Notes: generated by a model from the sequence alone, not told the origin. DNA of 64,000 nucleotides from Homalodisca vitripennis (GCF_021130785.1 NC_060214.1:104586001-104650000), one strand, 5' to 3'; shown: positions 33,610 to 47,407, counted from the first letter of the stretch. Translations and numbers: made by a program.

Positions 33610-36600
33610 TCGTGGTTAATATTAGTTTATGTCCGGATAATAGGATGACGTCTACAGACAGGACACGTTTTCCTTAAGTAATGAAAATTAGGGAACTAAT
33701 GTGAGCAAGAGGCGAAGAATTCTGTAATGCTAAGATGTACCATAGTATGGTGGACAGCATCACATCACTTGCTCTACGCATTTTTTATTTACAATGTTTA
33801 AAATTTGATAAGCAAATAATGAAATAATTTGTTTCTACCTAGTGTGTTAGAAGAGTTGCCATTGGACATTAGAAACGTTAATACAAAGAGTCCGTGGAAA
33901 AAGTTAACAAATTGACAGTGAAAGCCTGGCTACAAAAACATGTGTCAAACAAGAAACAATAGAATCCTCTTCCCCTCTATGGGTAATTTCAAAAGATAAC
34001 ATAATAAAAACATTTGTCCTTGTTGAGTTTTTGTATGTGCTCTTTCTCTCTCCCTGTACGGTGTATCATTGTAAAGCAACAGCTTAAGCATTCATTAATA
34101 GATAGCAAACTAAGTGTCAAACTTTGAACCTGTGTTAATCTTGTAGGATAATTGTAAAATGTAGATTTATGTGAAAAAATATTCTTGACCCCTAAAAGCA
34201 AGATTATTTGTTTTTATTAGTATCTGGTTTCAGGTATTTGTCTTAAATTTTAACTCTTTTGAGTGGAATCCAACTTCTCTTAAATTTAACCTACCTGGGA
34301 ATTTAGTTACCAAGACTCCTTGAAGTGGTATTGGTGCCTAATATGCATTTGCGATCTACATTATCTTCGTCCACTGGGACTCAATACAACTCACTGGAAA
34401 TAGTTGATGTGCTTTAGTGGAAGTTCGGAGAAAAACCCAGCCAACAGCCAGCCTAGCAGTATCAGCTGTTTGGCTTGATCAGGAGAAAGCAATCCAGAGT
34501 GATGACTGAAACATCCCTTAACTTTAAATTCCTACTTAGTTATAGTTCTTAAGAATTACAATAGCCAATAGTCCATAGTTATATGATTACAATTCGCCAG
34601 ATTTATTAGGTATGTTTTTTACTTTAGTATAGGATATGGCATTACGAATAACAAGGAAAAAACCAATTGTAGAATAAGAAAACTAAGTTGAAATAAAGAA
34701 ATAGTCTGGTGCTATAACTACGACATGTTAGCGACGACGTTTTAGCACCTTTCAGGAAAGTAAGTTTTTACATTTAAGGGAGTGGTTGGATTGACAATTC
34801 ACACATTCTTTCCTTTCCATTATAACTCTCAATATGCCAGCAGATTGTTTCTAAAATAAAATTTGTAGCATTTGGCTTTGGATTACAGTAGCATATTTTA
34901 GTCAATCGGAGTTCGTCAAAAGATTTTATGACTCAGACAGCAGAAAATATTGATTTTAGGTTTTTATAGATCGTTTTTTGGAAATGAAAAATATTAAAAC
35001 ACACAGTCTCAGCACTAGATTGAATGATGGGTATGTATTTGGTTGCAGTAACCGTAGACGCTCCGCCAATTCATGACGTGATGTTTCCGACGATAGCAGG
35101 TCAGGTTAGGTCACTTTGACTGTGGGGGGGGGGGTGGATCCCCTCAAGTACTTCTAAGTCTCTGCCGGTTAGGTTTTTACTTTGTGTCGGTGAGGTCAAA
35201 GACCTAGTAGCTTTACCTAGTAGCTTTATAGCGTTGCTTTGCAGCAGCCAGATTGCTCATCTCATCCTCGCAGCAGCTGAACTCTTCAGGAGGCATAAGA
35301 AGGAGGCGGACATATCTCGCTAGGCAGCAGAACACAAAACTCATCAGTAAACCTAGAAATAGGTGACCATTTTATATAAATACTTTACTCCAGATTATAA
35401 TCATTTACAAGAAATGGCAGAGTCATAATCGTACTCTATTCTACATCTCTCTCTGAAATGCTATTTTAGTGACTACTAAAGTGAATGCCAAGAAAATAAT
35501 CAAAAAGTATACGTGTCCCATTTAATATTCTATCAATTAGTTTGTTGTGTGTGGAAATCTTTATAATAACATGATTACTTCCGATTATATGAAAGTTACT
35601 TCTGTTACTGTTGTCAAATTACTTTTCAAACATTTATTACAATCAACTTGTATTTTATGTACTAACCTACATTAGGACATTATTAGGTAGGTTTACACTT
35701 ACTATATGAATATTATTATTTTAATTACTTTGTTATATATTATAAAAACTATTGTATGCAGGTACATTGTATCTAAAATCCATAGGATTATTTTATAATA
35801 CATTTAAAACAAAGTTTATAATTAATTATATTTGTTTAACATATGTATAACTTTGACGATAATGTATGCTATAATTTTACTTGTCTTTGGAGACATTACA
35901 AGTTGACCTCGGCATACAACATGGTGAGAGCAGCATGTTTAAACTGCTGTTTGACTTTTTACGAGTAAAACCTCTCTTCGTGTAAATTTTAACATTTGTT
36001 AAGTGTTTGTTTGTATTACGCACACAACTGAAGATCACGGCAGGCAGTATACATGCACAGTAAATATGTAAGAGCATATTCTGTTTATTGAAGGCATACT
36101 TAATAAGATCAAGGTCAAATGTATAAGATAATTTGGTAAAGGGAGGCTCCAGACAACTGATATTTTCCTGTAGTGGACTCAAAATAAGGCCCCATTTTTC
36201 CTTAAAATGTATTTACCCGTTTCTTTGTTGAGAAAGAATTGTAGCAGTACATTTCACTAATACTGAATTATATAAATAATAATAATCGATTGCTAAAAAA
36301 TTAATTGAAAAAATTGGAAAATTGGAGGGGTCCTTTCGGACCTTCGGACCCCCTCGATGACTACGTCCTTGATGTCAGTGTTTATAATATTAAATTGTTG
36401 TCATAGCTTGGTTTATTTATAAAATAGTTTATTTTAAAAACAAACAGTAATATTCCGGTATGGTTTAGTAAATTTGCAAAAAACTGTAAAACATTTTTTC
36501 TATCTAATAATAGTAACTTATAATTCAAAATGGGAAGGAAAACTTACAACTTGTAGAGTACTGGTAAATCGAGATATACCGATCGCTTGATAGCTTTTAT

Positions 36601-37166
36601 ATGGTTTCCATCAAAAACACTGTAACAAACGTAACCCACACAATGTCATAACCGTTTAAACTAACAAAGTGCTTCCTTTGATAGCTTTGTGGAAATCCCT
36701 GACTGGGTGTAATTGAATATCAACCACCAAAAACCTTATGAAACCTTTCCATACATATATCCATTAATATGCCTACAGTTGTGGTTCGCTGATGTAATGA
36801 GTTATAAGTGCTTCAGACAAATTTCCGCATTTATATTCACCATACCTATTACCATGAGCATCGAAATGTAACATATTGTCTTAAATCTATACATACACAC
36901 ACAAACACACACACACACACACATCCGTATGTCCCTATTACCATAACATTTATGGTTGAAATAAAATATTTATCAATGTTAATTTATTGATAGGTTACAA
37001 GTAAAATTTTAAATTCAAGATTGTGGATTAGGAATGAGAAAGTAAAAATACTTAAGGGGATGAGAAAACTGAAAAGGGAATCTGTATACAAGTATATATA
37101 ACTGTGAAATCACACAGTAAAATTGTTATTGTAGTATTGCAAACATTTTTGTAAAGATATATTATA
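33610..37166. other. Intergenic sequence with one GC-richer island
   Basis: 35085-35345 has a 12-G run (35123-35134), a TACCTAGTAGCTTTA duplication and GC content above its flanks. A minus-strand frame there reads MPPEEFSCCEDEMSNLAAAK with no family match. A hairpin (GGGGTCC...GGACCCCC) lies at 36328-36353, and (CA)n at 36893-36922. Otherwise nothing is seen. Confidence 0.4.
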
Positions 37167-37448
37167 CAGGGTGTACATAAAGTCCTGCACAGGTATAATA
37201 TTTTCTGAACGATAAAAGATAAATCAACAAGATTTGGTACATCAACACTAAACCTAAAAATCTACTTTTTCAAGGAACTATCAGTTTTCTGTAATATCAT
37301 GGGGACGTCCCGCAATGAGTCAGAAGGAAATCTTAAATAAGAGCATAGGTCAATATACAAATAATTTTAAGGAGCTTATCTAACAGAGTTTAATGGCGCA
37401 AACCGCACTCAAAAAGATTGATCCAGTACAAAATGGCGGCTGTTCAGG
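37167..37448 (+). repeat. Left terminal inverted repeat of the mariner element
   Basis: About 280 bp, nearly identical in reverse complement to 38915-39198. It contains CAAAATGGCGGC at 37429-37440, which matches the YY1/Pho consensus CAANATGGCGGC. Confidence 0.9.
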
Positions 37449-37459
37449 TTTTATTTAAA

Positions 37460-38560
37460 AAAGATGTTTACTTACCAATTTTTGTCAGAGTAAATGTTCG
37501 AATTGTTCACCTCCGGTTATTTGACAGATGGAAAGACGCACATAAAAACTATCAACAGAATTTTGCAGGGCAACTTGAGGAATCGTCTGACATTCTTGAA
37601 GTATTCTTTATCACAGTTCATTAAAATATTGAGACATTGTATTGTAGACGTTGTCTTTAAGGTAAACCCAAACAAAATAGTCTAATGGAGACAGACCTGG
37701 TGAACGCGCTGGCCGTTATACAGTCCCCCGCCTTCCGATCCACCGTTGCCAAAAAACAGTGTTTAAATAGGCTCTTACGTCGATGCCGTAGTATGGGGGT
37801 GCTCCGTCCTGTTGAAATCAGATATTCTGGAAATGTTCTCCAAACATATTTCGAAGTGCTGGTGTAATTTCATTTTCCAGCAAACGTTAGTATGATATTG
37901 CATTTTAATTTCCTTCAATAAAGAAAGGACCTACCAACTGGGTACCTATCACACCAATCCAGACATTCACCTTTAGTGGATACTGCGTATGTGCCTCCCG
38001 CATCCAGTGACGATTTTCGCTACTCCAGTAACGGCAATTGTGCCTGTTTACGCTTCCATTCAGCATAAATGAACACTCGTCTGAAAACACAATATTGTTT
38101 ACATCAATTTCGTTGCGATCTATTTTGGCCATCATAGTTTCACAAAATTCTATACGTCGATCGAAATCATCTTCGTTGAGTTCTGCACCACATGAACTTT
38201 ATAAGGCTTAAAATTAGACCCTTTCAGAATTTTTTTAACAGACGTAATAGGGATGTCATAAGTTTAAGCTGCTGAGTATAGAGACTCTTGCGGGCTCTCA
38301 ATAAATGACTGCATTACATCTACAGAGTTATCTTCGGTTGTTGCAGTAGCGGCCCTTCCTGACCTATGACGATCGGAAACACTTCCTGTTTCCATAAAGC
38401 GTAGAACAGTTCTCCCTACAGTTGTTCTAGAAATTGGCTGCCTCTCGTGTAAGTAGTCATTAAATAAATGGCATGATTCCTTGTGTGATCGTCTGTTGTT
38501 TCCCCAACCAACCATCATAAGAAGTGTTTTACATTCACGTTCGTCAAGCGATATAGTGTA
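37460..38560 (-). pseudogene. DD41D-type mariner transposase, broken
   Basis: Reading on the minus strand, the N-terminal DNA-binding part includes MMVGWGNNRRSHKESC, then RTTVGRTVLRFMETG and DRHRSGRAATAT, a helix-turn-helix pair plus linker. The first catalytic Asp is in NIVFSDECSFMLNG (ORF 38135-37905), followed by VNRHNCRYWS and KVNVWIGV. The second is in FQQDGAPPYYG near 37800. The third is in SPLDYFVWVYLKDN near 37690. I count 41 residues between the second and third Asp, so this is DD41D. Breaks are frameshifts near 38190 and 37880, a TGA just before FQQD where Trp is usual, and a TAA in the WIGRRG-to-RSP linker. In an active element this enzyme would bind the TIRs and cut and paste the element at TA. 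Confidence 0.88.
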
Positions 38561-38914
38561 GTTGAAGAACTACAAGCAATACGACCAACTCTTTTGTACT
38601 AAAGCGCACTGATAGAAAGGTTGGACAGCACTAATAAAACAATAAAACTAGAATAGCCTACTATGAATAGACTGGCTAATAGGAAAGTCCAAACTGCGAC
38701 CCAAAGATAAGAGCTTTCTAATTGTTACTGTTATCAGGTTTTCCCCGTCATCAATATATTAGGACCAAATTTGTAACCTCTGAGTATAACTGACGTCATA
38801 ATTCACTTATGTACAACTGACAAGCATAATGTAGTATTTAGCTGCAGTATTCGTTTGGTTGCAGTTTTTATTTACTGGGGTTATGGCCACTAATAAAATG
38901 TAACCAAGAAAAAC

Positions 38915-39198
38915 CTTTGAACAGCCGCCATTTTGTATTGTATCAATCTTTTTGACTGCGGTTTGAGGCATTAAACTCTGCTAGATAATTCCTTTAAAAT
39001 GATGTGTATATTGACCTATGCTCCTATTTAAGATTTCCTCCTGACTTCTTGCGGGACGTCCCCATGATATTACAGAAAACTGATAGTTCCTTCAAAAAGT
39101 AGATTTTTAGGTTTAGTGTTGGTGTACCAAAATCTTGTTGATTTATCTGTTATCGTTCAGAAAATATTATACCTGCTCAGGACTTTATGTACACCCCG
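38915..39198 (-). repeat. Right terminal inverted repeat of the mariner element
   Basis: Mirror of 37167-37448. It carries the same YY1/Pho-type 12-mer in reverse (GCCGCCATTTTG, 38924-38935). The transposase promoter would lie here. Confidence 0.9.
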
Positions 39199-39840
<642 letters not shown>

Positions 39841-39843
<3 letters not shown>

Positions 39844-40849
39844 GACACAAGTCACGCTGTATTCTCACATGTAATTATAAACTATAAACTAGGTCGTTCA
39901 AAATAATTTTAAGTTGCAGGATTCGTGGAATCTGTCCTTATAAGTTACAAAGAGTGTTGTCACTTGTGTTATAACTTCAAACTGGGTTATTGTCTCGTTA
40001 TAAGTTACCGGCTGACTTGATACAGGTCGGAAAACAAGTCTTCAAATAAACTGATAGCATTGTTTGAAACTGTTGAGCACAATCGTGTTATATTAAAAAA
40101 TACAGTATGTTCAGTTTGATATTTATAAAGTGAAAATGATTCTAATTTTGATTCTTAACTGCTTGATATTTATTATTCTGGGAGCCGACAGCTAATTTAC
40201 ATTGTATAAGCACATAACCTAATTTTTAATGTAATCAGCGGTAGAAATGTTTCATAAAAATCGAACTTGAGCTATGGAATACGATTTTCCTGTTGAGTGT
40301 ATTTTCTGTAAACATATAAGCTAAATAAAATAAACTTGTGTATTAGAGTCGCGTAATCGTTTTCTTGGATTACTTCAATACTATACGTTGCATAATACAT
40401 TCTTTAAAAGAGTGAACTTATCCAAAATTATATACTAGTGCATAATAATCATGCCCTTTAATGGAAAAGAGGTTTCATCTTATATCCATAATATTAATTT
40501 TTCTAGAGGTATTAACTTCCTTTTATATCAGTTCACGTGGAAATTACAGAACATATAAAAAAATGGCGTTAAAGTGCCAGTTATAAAATATTATAAATAA
40601 AGTCAAGTTTAAAACATTTTTAATGTCAAACATGGTTTTGAAATTAATTCCAACTTTTTTACTCAACGCTTTTTTGAATATTTTGCTATACAGTCTTAAA
40701 ATTCAAAGTAGCACCACATCACTGAGAAGGAAATGGTTTTTTTATAGAATGAACATAATTCAAAAAGGAATAAAATCCTCAATAATTCGTGCACAGTATT
40801 TGTTGTTTGATCAATGAAATCAAGAGGAAGTAGTCGCAACCGTGGATTT
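39841..40849. other. AT-rich intergenic or intronic sequence
   Basis: Nothing recognisable. The plus frame at 40623-40817 has no family resemblance. Confidence 0.45.
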
Positions 40850-41110
40850 GTGGTACATAAATATTACAGTTAATCTCGTTATAGAAGCCAGGTTTGTGAA
40901 AGTAGTCGTCAAACCATTTGATATTGCGCACACAGTTACCACAGTTCAGCTCGTCTGAGAAGTTAGTGCAACAAGGAAAGTTATCACACTAATAGATATT
41001 TGTTACGCCCTCCGTAGTTAAGCTCGTCTGTAAAGTCAGGGCAGTCAGGGAAGTTGTCCCACTAGTGTTCCCTTGTCACAGGATAGACACTTCTTATTTT
41101 CTGGTATACA
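40850..41110 (-). pseudogene. LDLa-like coding fragment in three tandem copies
   Basis: On the minus strand a first piece reads EFACIPENKKCLS (about 41115-41078). Three copies of the calcium-binding half of an LDL-receptor class A module follow. They are WDNFPDCPDFTDELNYGG (about 41064-41010), CDNFPCCTNFSDELNCGN (about 40991-40938) and FDDYFHKPGFYNEINC (about 40917-40869). The family pattern is C-D-x-x-x-D-C-x-D-x-x-D-E-x-x-C, whose acidic residues bind calcium; the first two copies keep DEL-N. Copy spacings are 73 and 76 bp, not multiples of 3, so the copies are in different frames. One frameshift separates KKCLS from the first copy. This is a decayed exon or exon-end duplication, not a working domain array. 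It is the only host-gene-like trace I see. Confidence 0.5.
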
Positions 41111-41119
41111 AGCGAATTC

Positions 41120-44100
41120 CTTTAGAGAATTTAATATGTAGATAATATATTGCATAATAAAAATAACCTACTAGATATACTGTATTTACTCCTAGACTTA
41201 ATTAGCTATTAGCAGTCACCCTATTTCAAATGTAATTTCACGGGCTCTGCAATTGTATTAGCTTTTGGTACAAGTTATATATAAATATTTCTGATGCCAA
41301 TTTTGCGTTTGCCTTGTTGTCACAATCAAGAAACTATGTCAAAAAGTGTATATTAAAAGCCATTGTAATTGATTTCGATCTTAGTATTTTATCGTGCCAT
41401 GACGACTTTTATATTTTTACGGACCAAGAGAATATATATAAATACAGAGATCTGAGAAGCCTAATTTGATAAAAAGACAGCAGAGTTTGGTTTAATATTA
41501 TTTAAAATTATACTAAAAGGTAGATAGTTACTTTATCTATGGTATCAAGACGTATTATATTATAACTGCATATAATATGTGCTAAAGTGTGCATTTGAAG
41601 TATTATTTCATTGCAACCTTAAGGATGGATAAGAAGTATGGTTATTATCAAACTTAATATGTGCTTTCAAGACTATGAAAAATATAAAAATTTAGAAACA
41701 ATAGGAAAATACATTTATCGTATATTTGGGCTTTCAGAATACAGTGCTTTCCTTGGACAGTTGATAACATTTAAGCGGTTCTCTCAGTTGATAATATTTT
41801 TTTTCTGTAACGCAAATTTATAAATCAAGGCTGAATTTTTCAGAACATAGTGGTATTTTAACTAATAATAGGTCCTTATATACATCAGGGGCCCATTACA
41901 ATCGCTGTAATAAGTTTTACGTGATTGAGAACCACACACGGAAACTCATTGAAAGACACAATTATATTTTTATATAATAGTGTAGATATTCGCCTCACCC
42001 ATGTTTGTACGCCTACAATATACTTAAATGTCAATTCTAGATCTCTTGTTCATTCGTTTTTTTCACTCCTGATAGTTATCCATGGTCTGAAATCGGATGA
42101 ACCCAAATTTTCTTAGCAAAAATGTACTTTCTCTTAAAAAAATATATATATCTAGTGATAGTTTGCAAAACAATGACCTCATTAAGATATATCTGGTAAG
42201 CACTGCTATCCGGAGAGCAAAGATCCTTTGTATTGCTTATAGAATCGTTCTCCCGACACGTGGTCAGGATATTCAAGAATAAGTATACACGACATGGAAA
42301 TTGAACCATCAGTTTTAAAAAATTAATAGCCTTTGAGGTGTAATTCTTCATTTTGCATTACTTTAATAACCACATGCTTTTACATTCCTTTGATAAATTA
42401 CTAGTTATTTTGCTTTAACACCTACAATACTAGCAGGATCCTTTGCAATGTATTAAAACAACGTAGCGCATTAGTAAGGCATTGAATATGTTTCAAAAAA
42501 TAAAGTTAATATGAAAGAAAATTTGTTCATTATTTAAGTATGAAAGGATATCAAGAATACTGAAATGGGACTTGAATGAAAATTATGTGGATGCAAATTG
42601 ATTTTATGCAATAACCATTGATAGGGTATAACACATTTTTTACATTATTTTCAACCACTTAATAATACATTAAAAAAATTATACATTATATTAATTAAAT
42701 AACGTGTTAGAAGTGAAACCCTTCTGATTTTATTTTAACAATCCGGTAGAAGACTTTTTTATGATTTAATCGTGATAAAAAAGCATTGTAAGTTGTTGAA
42801 ATTGTTAAATACACTACATAAAAAATTGCGTACGTGCTCGCACAATTGTAATACAGTATGACAAACATTTATTGTGTACTGCAAGTAATAAACGCGTACT
42901 GTAAAGTACATGTAACCTACTAATTGCGTAAATTTCTTTGAAGGTTTTTACGTCAATATTGGAAACTCTACTGTAATATTGACCAACAAACATGTCTTTA
43001 TGGGTCTTGGACAGTAATGACCTGTTTTCCCTATTGCTTTATTGATTCTTACCTCTATTCTCGTTCTTTTATATATCTTAGCCGCATGGGATGGTGCATT
43101 TAGAAAACCACTTAAAAAAGTACATGTCACACATCATTTACCAGTGCTAAGTATTTGCGTTTTCCCTAAAACAGTATGCAGTTTAAATCCATCCCAAAGT
43201 GTTAACTGCATATTACACGTAAGGAACAATGAGTTTATAGGAAAGTGTATCATAAAATGTTGAACTGAAGCTACTTTTTAGTTATACTCTGGAATTGTAA
43301 AACTATATCTCTTCTTCAAATATGTTCTGTAAAATTAATTCGAGCAAAGCTTTGAATCGTCGTTGTATTACAAGATGTTTAGTTTCACAGAGATAGACCT
43401 GTATAGTTCCGTTACGTAATAAAGGGAAAATTACCATGGAAAGATCCGTATTAATACCAAAGAGTATTATTTTCAATTATAAACCTATATCTTAGTCATG
43501 GATAAAAAACCCATCTAGGATGCATATTTGTTACATTACATTATACTGAGGAATTAAAGCATTATAGAGCATCTCATGTTGTTGATTAATGCACCATTGC
43601 ATAAAAAACTATTTATCCGTTGAAAAATAGTATCTGTTACAAATCGTATTTGTACGGTATTACACATTATCGTGCTTTACTTAAATATATAAGAACATTT
43701 ATTTTATAATTTTATTTCGTATACAATTATAACATTTTGTTTAACCTACATGCGTTTTTTCTGTTAAAACTTTACAATTTATATTTTTCTACGATGTTTA
43801 TTTATAGTGTTTGGTACAAGTTAGTATAATTTGCAGTCGTCTGTATGTTTACTAAAACTGTACTACTAATTAATATAAATTATGTAGTGATTATTATTTT
43901 AAAATCCAAAAATAAAGAACGTAACTCTGACAGTACTTTCTGTTTCATACAGAATCCAAACTGTAAATGAAGAGGACAAGAATTCTTAGTTTTTTTACTT
44001 TACTATAAAAGACAGTCATAAGTGATGGAGTGGAATACTAGACGTGTGTGGGAGTTACATGAGGGATTTACTGTACGATGTTTTATTGTTAAGTGAATTT

Positions 44101-46660
44101 ATTGTACTTTCTGTTACTTCTATCAATCTGAAGAAATATAACCATTTCTTGTTTCGTCATAGAATGTAATATTTATTTCTGAGCATTTGCAACAAAAGTA
44201 TTTCAAATTCGCAACGAACGAGTATATTTTTATCATGAATGGTAAATGGTTTATCCTACTTATAAATATTTTATAAACTTACTTATTGCGATTACACAGT
44301 CTTGCTGTTATAAAGATTTATTATTGAGCATATCTCAACCATGACATGTATGTCCAGTTTCTTCATTCACCTCATGGATAGAATCGTACTAGTTTTTGGA
44401 TAAAGAGGAAAATTCAAACGGTATTATAACAAGGGAAGAACGAATACAAAGACATGTAATTTACATCAAGATCTCACTCACCATGCTTCATTGTGTAATA
44501 GTCACTACAGCCGACCTCGTCTGCACAGGTGACGTAATACCGGTTGATGGTGGGGGCGGGGGGGAGGAACACAGTCACACTGAAAGTCACACAAGTTGGC
44601 TCGCCGTATACACAAAGGCACTTGTTTCTATATCTTTAATTAACTTTTTGTTGAGCACCAAGATTCATAGATGGCTTTACTGTGCAATAGTGAGTTTCTC
44701 ATTTTACAACTAAAAATGAGAAAATTAAATAAAAAGGCTATAAGCGGTAGTAGTTTTATTACTAAAGATTGTAGTGGTATTTTACTTGTAGGCATAGTCA
44801 GGCATTAAACTCGTACTAAACAGTTTATTCTTACTAAAACTACCCTTGGAAATTAGGCCCTCCAGAGGCAATGTGTAGATTAAATTATTAGTAGTTTGTT
44901 TGTTGTCGTCCATAATACTCGTCTTGACCGCCTCGAGGCCGCAGCGTGGGGTGGGCAGGTGTTGGAAGCGTTCAGCTGTTTGCTGTTTTGGTCAAGGTTC
45001 TTGAAGTATTCGTTTCCATGTTAAAACTTTCTCGATGTGTAAGGCGCGTCAGAGCGGCAGTGTAAGTTTTAAGTTTACGTAAATCGGAACCTTCGCCTTT
45101 TCCAGTACAGGACTAACTATTTTTACTGTACTGAAAGTTTAACATTAACTTATAACAAATTAAGCGACCTTGTAGTTTAAATTATTAAAAATCTACACAG
45201 TAAATTAAAACAAAAAATGAATAATAACCATACACTGAAGTGAAAACGTACATTGAATTACCGCTCTATTAAGTTGAGGAAAGCAGAATTGTATTAGAAT
45301 CCAAACGAACTTGGTTAGTAAATTTATTTATTTGTGTATCGATTTTGGTTATTATTCATAAACAGACTATAAGTAGACTATTTGCATAAATAAAACTATC
45401 ATATATTTTTACCATATGATACAAATTTGGATTTGAAACATATATAATCGACTGTACCCTCAATAAATTACTTCAATATTTCCTCTACAATAATTACTCT
45501 AATGCCGTAAACAGCCTTCGAAATAATATTGTTGATATTTTACAGTCTGCAGACTAAATAAACGTCCTCTTTAGTTTATGATTATAAACGAGTGTTGATG
45601 CGCCACTAAATACACAACCAGATGTTAAGGAGGATTACCCTGCATTTCACCCAACCAAACTCAATTCAATTGCGAGGTTGGAGACGAGAGCGTTTTGTCA
45701 ACCATCAAGTATAATGAGGTCCCGTCTGAGAATCACTTCACGATATGAGATCTTTTATAGGAGATACTCCTCAACAACTTGACGAATATTTGGGTTTTAT
45801 TTTGTTCTGATCTGTCTATATCATCATATTTTATAAACCTTTCTATCATACAAACCAACGTAGTTCTTTAATGTAGTTGATATTGATAATGGTGTATCAC
45901 ACTTATAAATACACACATGACCACTGTTATTAAAAGGCATCACACCAAGTGTCACGTAACAATCTTCGATGAGGTTGTGTGCAAAATGACAAGTATATAG
46001 ATGTGTCTGTAGATACATGTATAAATGGCAGGTAACTTCACTCGGTTCGTTTACAAATTTATCAAATTAAAATTTTATCGATTCCATATTGTTCCCTCTA
46101 AGACCAAGTAAAAATTTTCCCTACCACTCAGCCAAATCTCAGGAAGTGCCACGCACTAACATTGAACACATCGAATATTCATGCTAAGTTGTAATTTTTT
46201 AGGTCAATATGTTCTGATAGACAGATATAATTAATGCGAGAATTAAAACTGAATCACAGTTTTAACTTTTAAAAGCAGGACCAGCTTATGCAGATAGCTT
46301 AGAATGAGAAATATAGGGTTTATGCAATATTAAACAAGAGCAAACACAATCTCGAAAGTAATCATTTTTGACATGTGGGGTTGTAAAAATTACCTCCTCA
46401 ATTGTTGGAGTAAATAGACAATAATTGGAATAATTTTTTATATGAATTATTGAAAAAGATTAGATTTTTTGTATTTATACTTTATTGCATTTTTACAATT
46501 TTTTATTCCTGGAATGTTAATCAGATCAAAACGTGGGAGTTGAGCTACCAGGAACTGTTTTTTCAATACTCTTTACTTAGTTCTCAAAATACCTTCGAAA
46601 CGATAAAAACATCACTTCCTATTGTCTTAGTAAAGTTGACTCTAGTACGAGTTTAGTTAA
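41120..46660. other. AT-rich intergenic or intronic sequence
   Basis: About 5.5 kb with no recognised gene. Three less AT-rich patches lie at 44500-44600 (with a G-rich GGTGGGGGCGGGGGGG run), 44925-45080 and 45600-45730. A minus-strand read of the first gives TCADEVGCSDYYT, faintly LDLa-like but without the cysteine pattern, so I do not call it. The frame at 43042-43263 has a hydrophobic start but no family resemblance. Confidence 0.4.
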
Positions 46661-46719
46661 ATTTGCGCCTTTTTTCCAAGAAATCGATATAGAAGCAACC
46701 CTTGAGAAAGAACATTCGT

Positions 46720-47210
46720 CAAAAACGCTAGTGTTTTTGATGGAACTTTTCTATTAAGAGTTATCGCACAAAAGGGTAGACGAACGGTCAGTTAGGCGGA
46801 TCTACTGCCCTTTAACCTATTAACCCTGAAATCAACAGCCTTTTTTAGTTCCAAGAGTAACCGATAGAAAAACTTTTAAGTCTAGAACTTAACTACCAAT
46901 AGTTATTTCATAAACATCAGAGAGACAGACGGATTCCTTGACGTTTATACCTCAATATCGTTATGAGTTCTTTGAAGAGGGGTTTAAGTATGAAGTTTGA
47001 TTTTTCCCAGGGTTTTTCTGTCAATAGTTTGTGCACATTGGAAAGTCAGACATACTCCCCTATGACCTGAAATCAAAAGGCTATTTTTTGAACCACGAGA
47101 CACGCATATAACGTCTTTGAAGATTGAACCATTTCTCTATCAATACTTATTGTACTCTGATAGACATATGGAAGGAGAACGACACGGATTTAAGAACACC
47201 CTATCGGATC
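46720..47210. repeat. Degenerate tandem array, ~4 units of ~115-140 bp (family B)
   Basis: Related unit cores occur near 46784 (AGACGAACGGTCAGTTAGGC ... CCCTGAAATCAACAGCC), 46924 (GACAGACGGATTCCTTGACG), 47045 (GTCAGACATACTCCCC ... CCTGAAATCAAAAGGC) and 47162 (AGACATATGGAAGGAGAACG). The text is a known style of decayed insect repeat; I cannot name it. A near-perfect 22-bp palindrome (TCAAAAACGCTAGTGTTTTTGA) lies at the left edge (46719-46740). Confidence 0.5.
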
Positions 47211-47407
47211 CTTTAATAAGGTGACATTATCGTCTGAAATATTTACATTTGGTGTCGTCGAGATGTGTCGTTACACATTTTGGCCACTAGTCACAGCAGT
47301 AGTAGCAGTTGGACCTTGCTCCGTATCCAATGAAGTCAGATTAAAATTTTTACATTTTTCTACCTACAATTTACTTTCTCAGTGTAAAATAGGTAATACA
47401 ATATTAA

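Larger units (their letters stand above)
37167..39198 (-). mobile_element. Tc1/mariner-type element with long TIRs, 2,032 bp
   Basis: The ends are CAGGGTGTACATAAAG (37167) and its mirror CTTTATGTACACCCCG (ending 39198), each flanked by TA, the IS630/Tc1/mariner target duplication. Terminal inverted repeats extend about 280 bp: 37167-37448 and 38915-39198, with scattered differences. The transposase is coded on the minus strand and is broken. Confidence 0.93.

Noticed and set aside
35877..36182. 101-codon minus-strand frame
   Set aside because: It has a mixed composition but no domain or motif I recognise. A plus-strand frame over the same bases is equally open, which argues for chance.
42076..42351. 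91-codon minus-strand frame
   Set aside because: It overlaps open frames on the other strand and shows no recognisable domain.
44396..44713. 105-codon plus-strand frame with a Gly-rich run, and a minus-strand TCADEVGCSDYYT read
   Set aside because: The Gly run comes from a poly-G tract. The minus-strand string is only superficially LDLa-like, with no flanking cysteine pattern.
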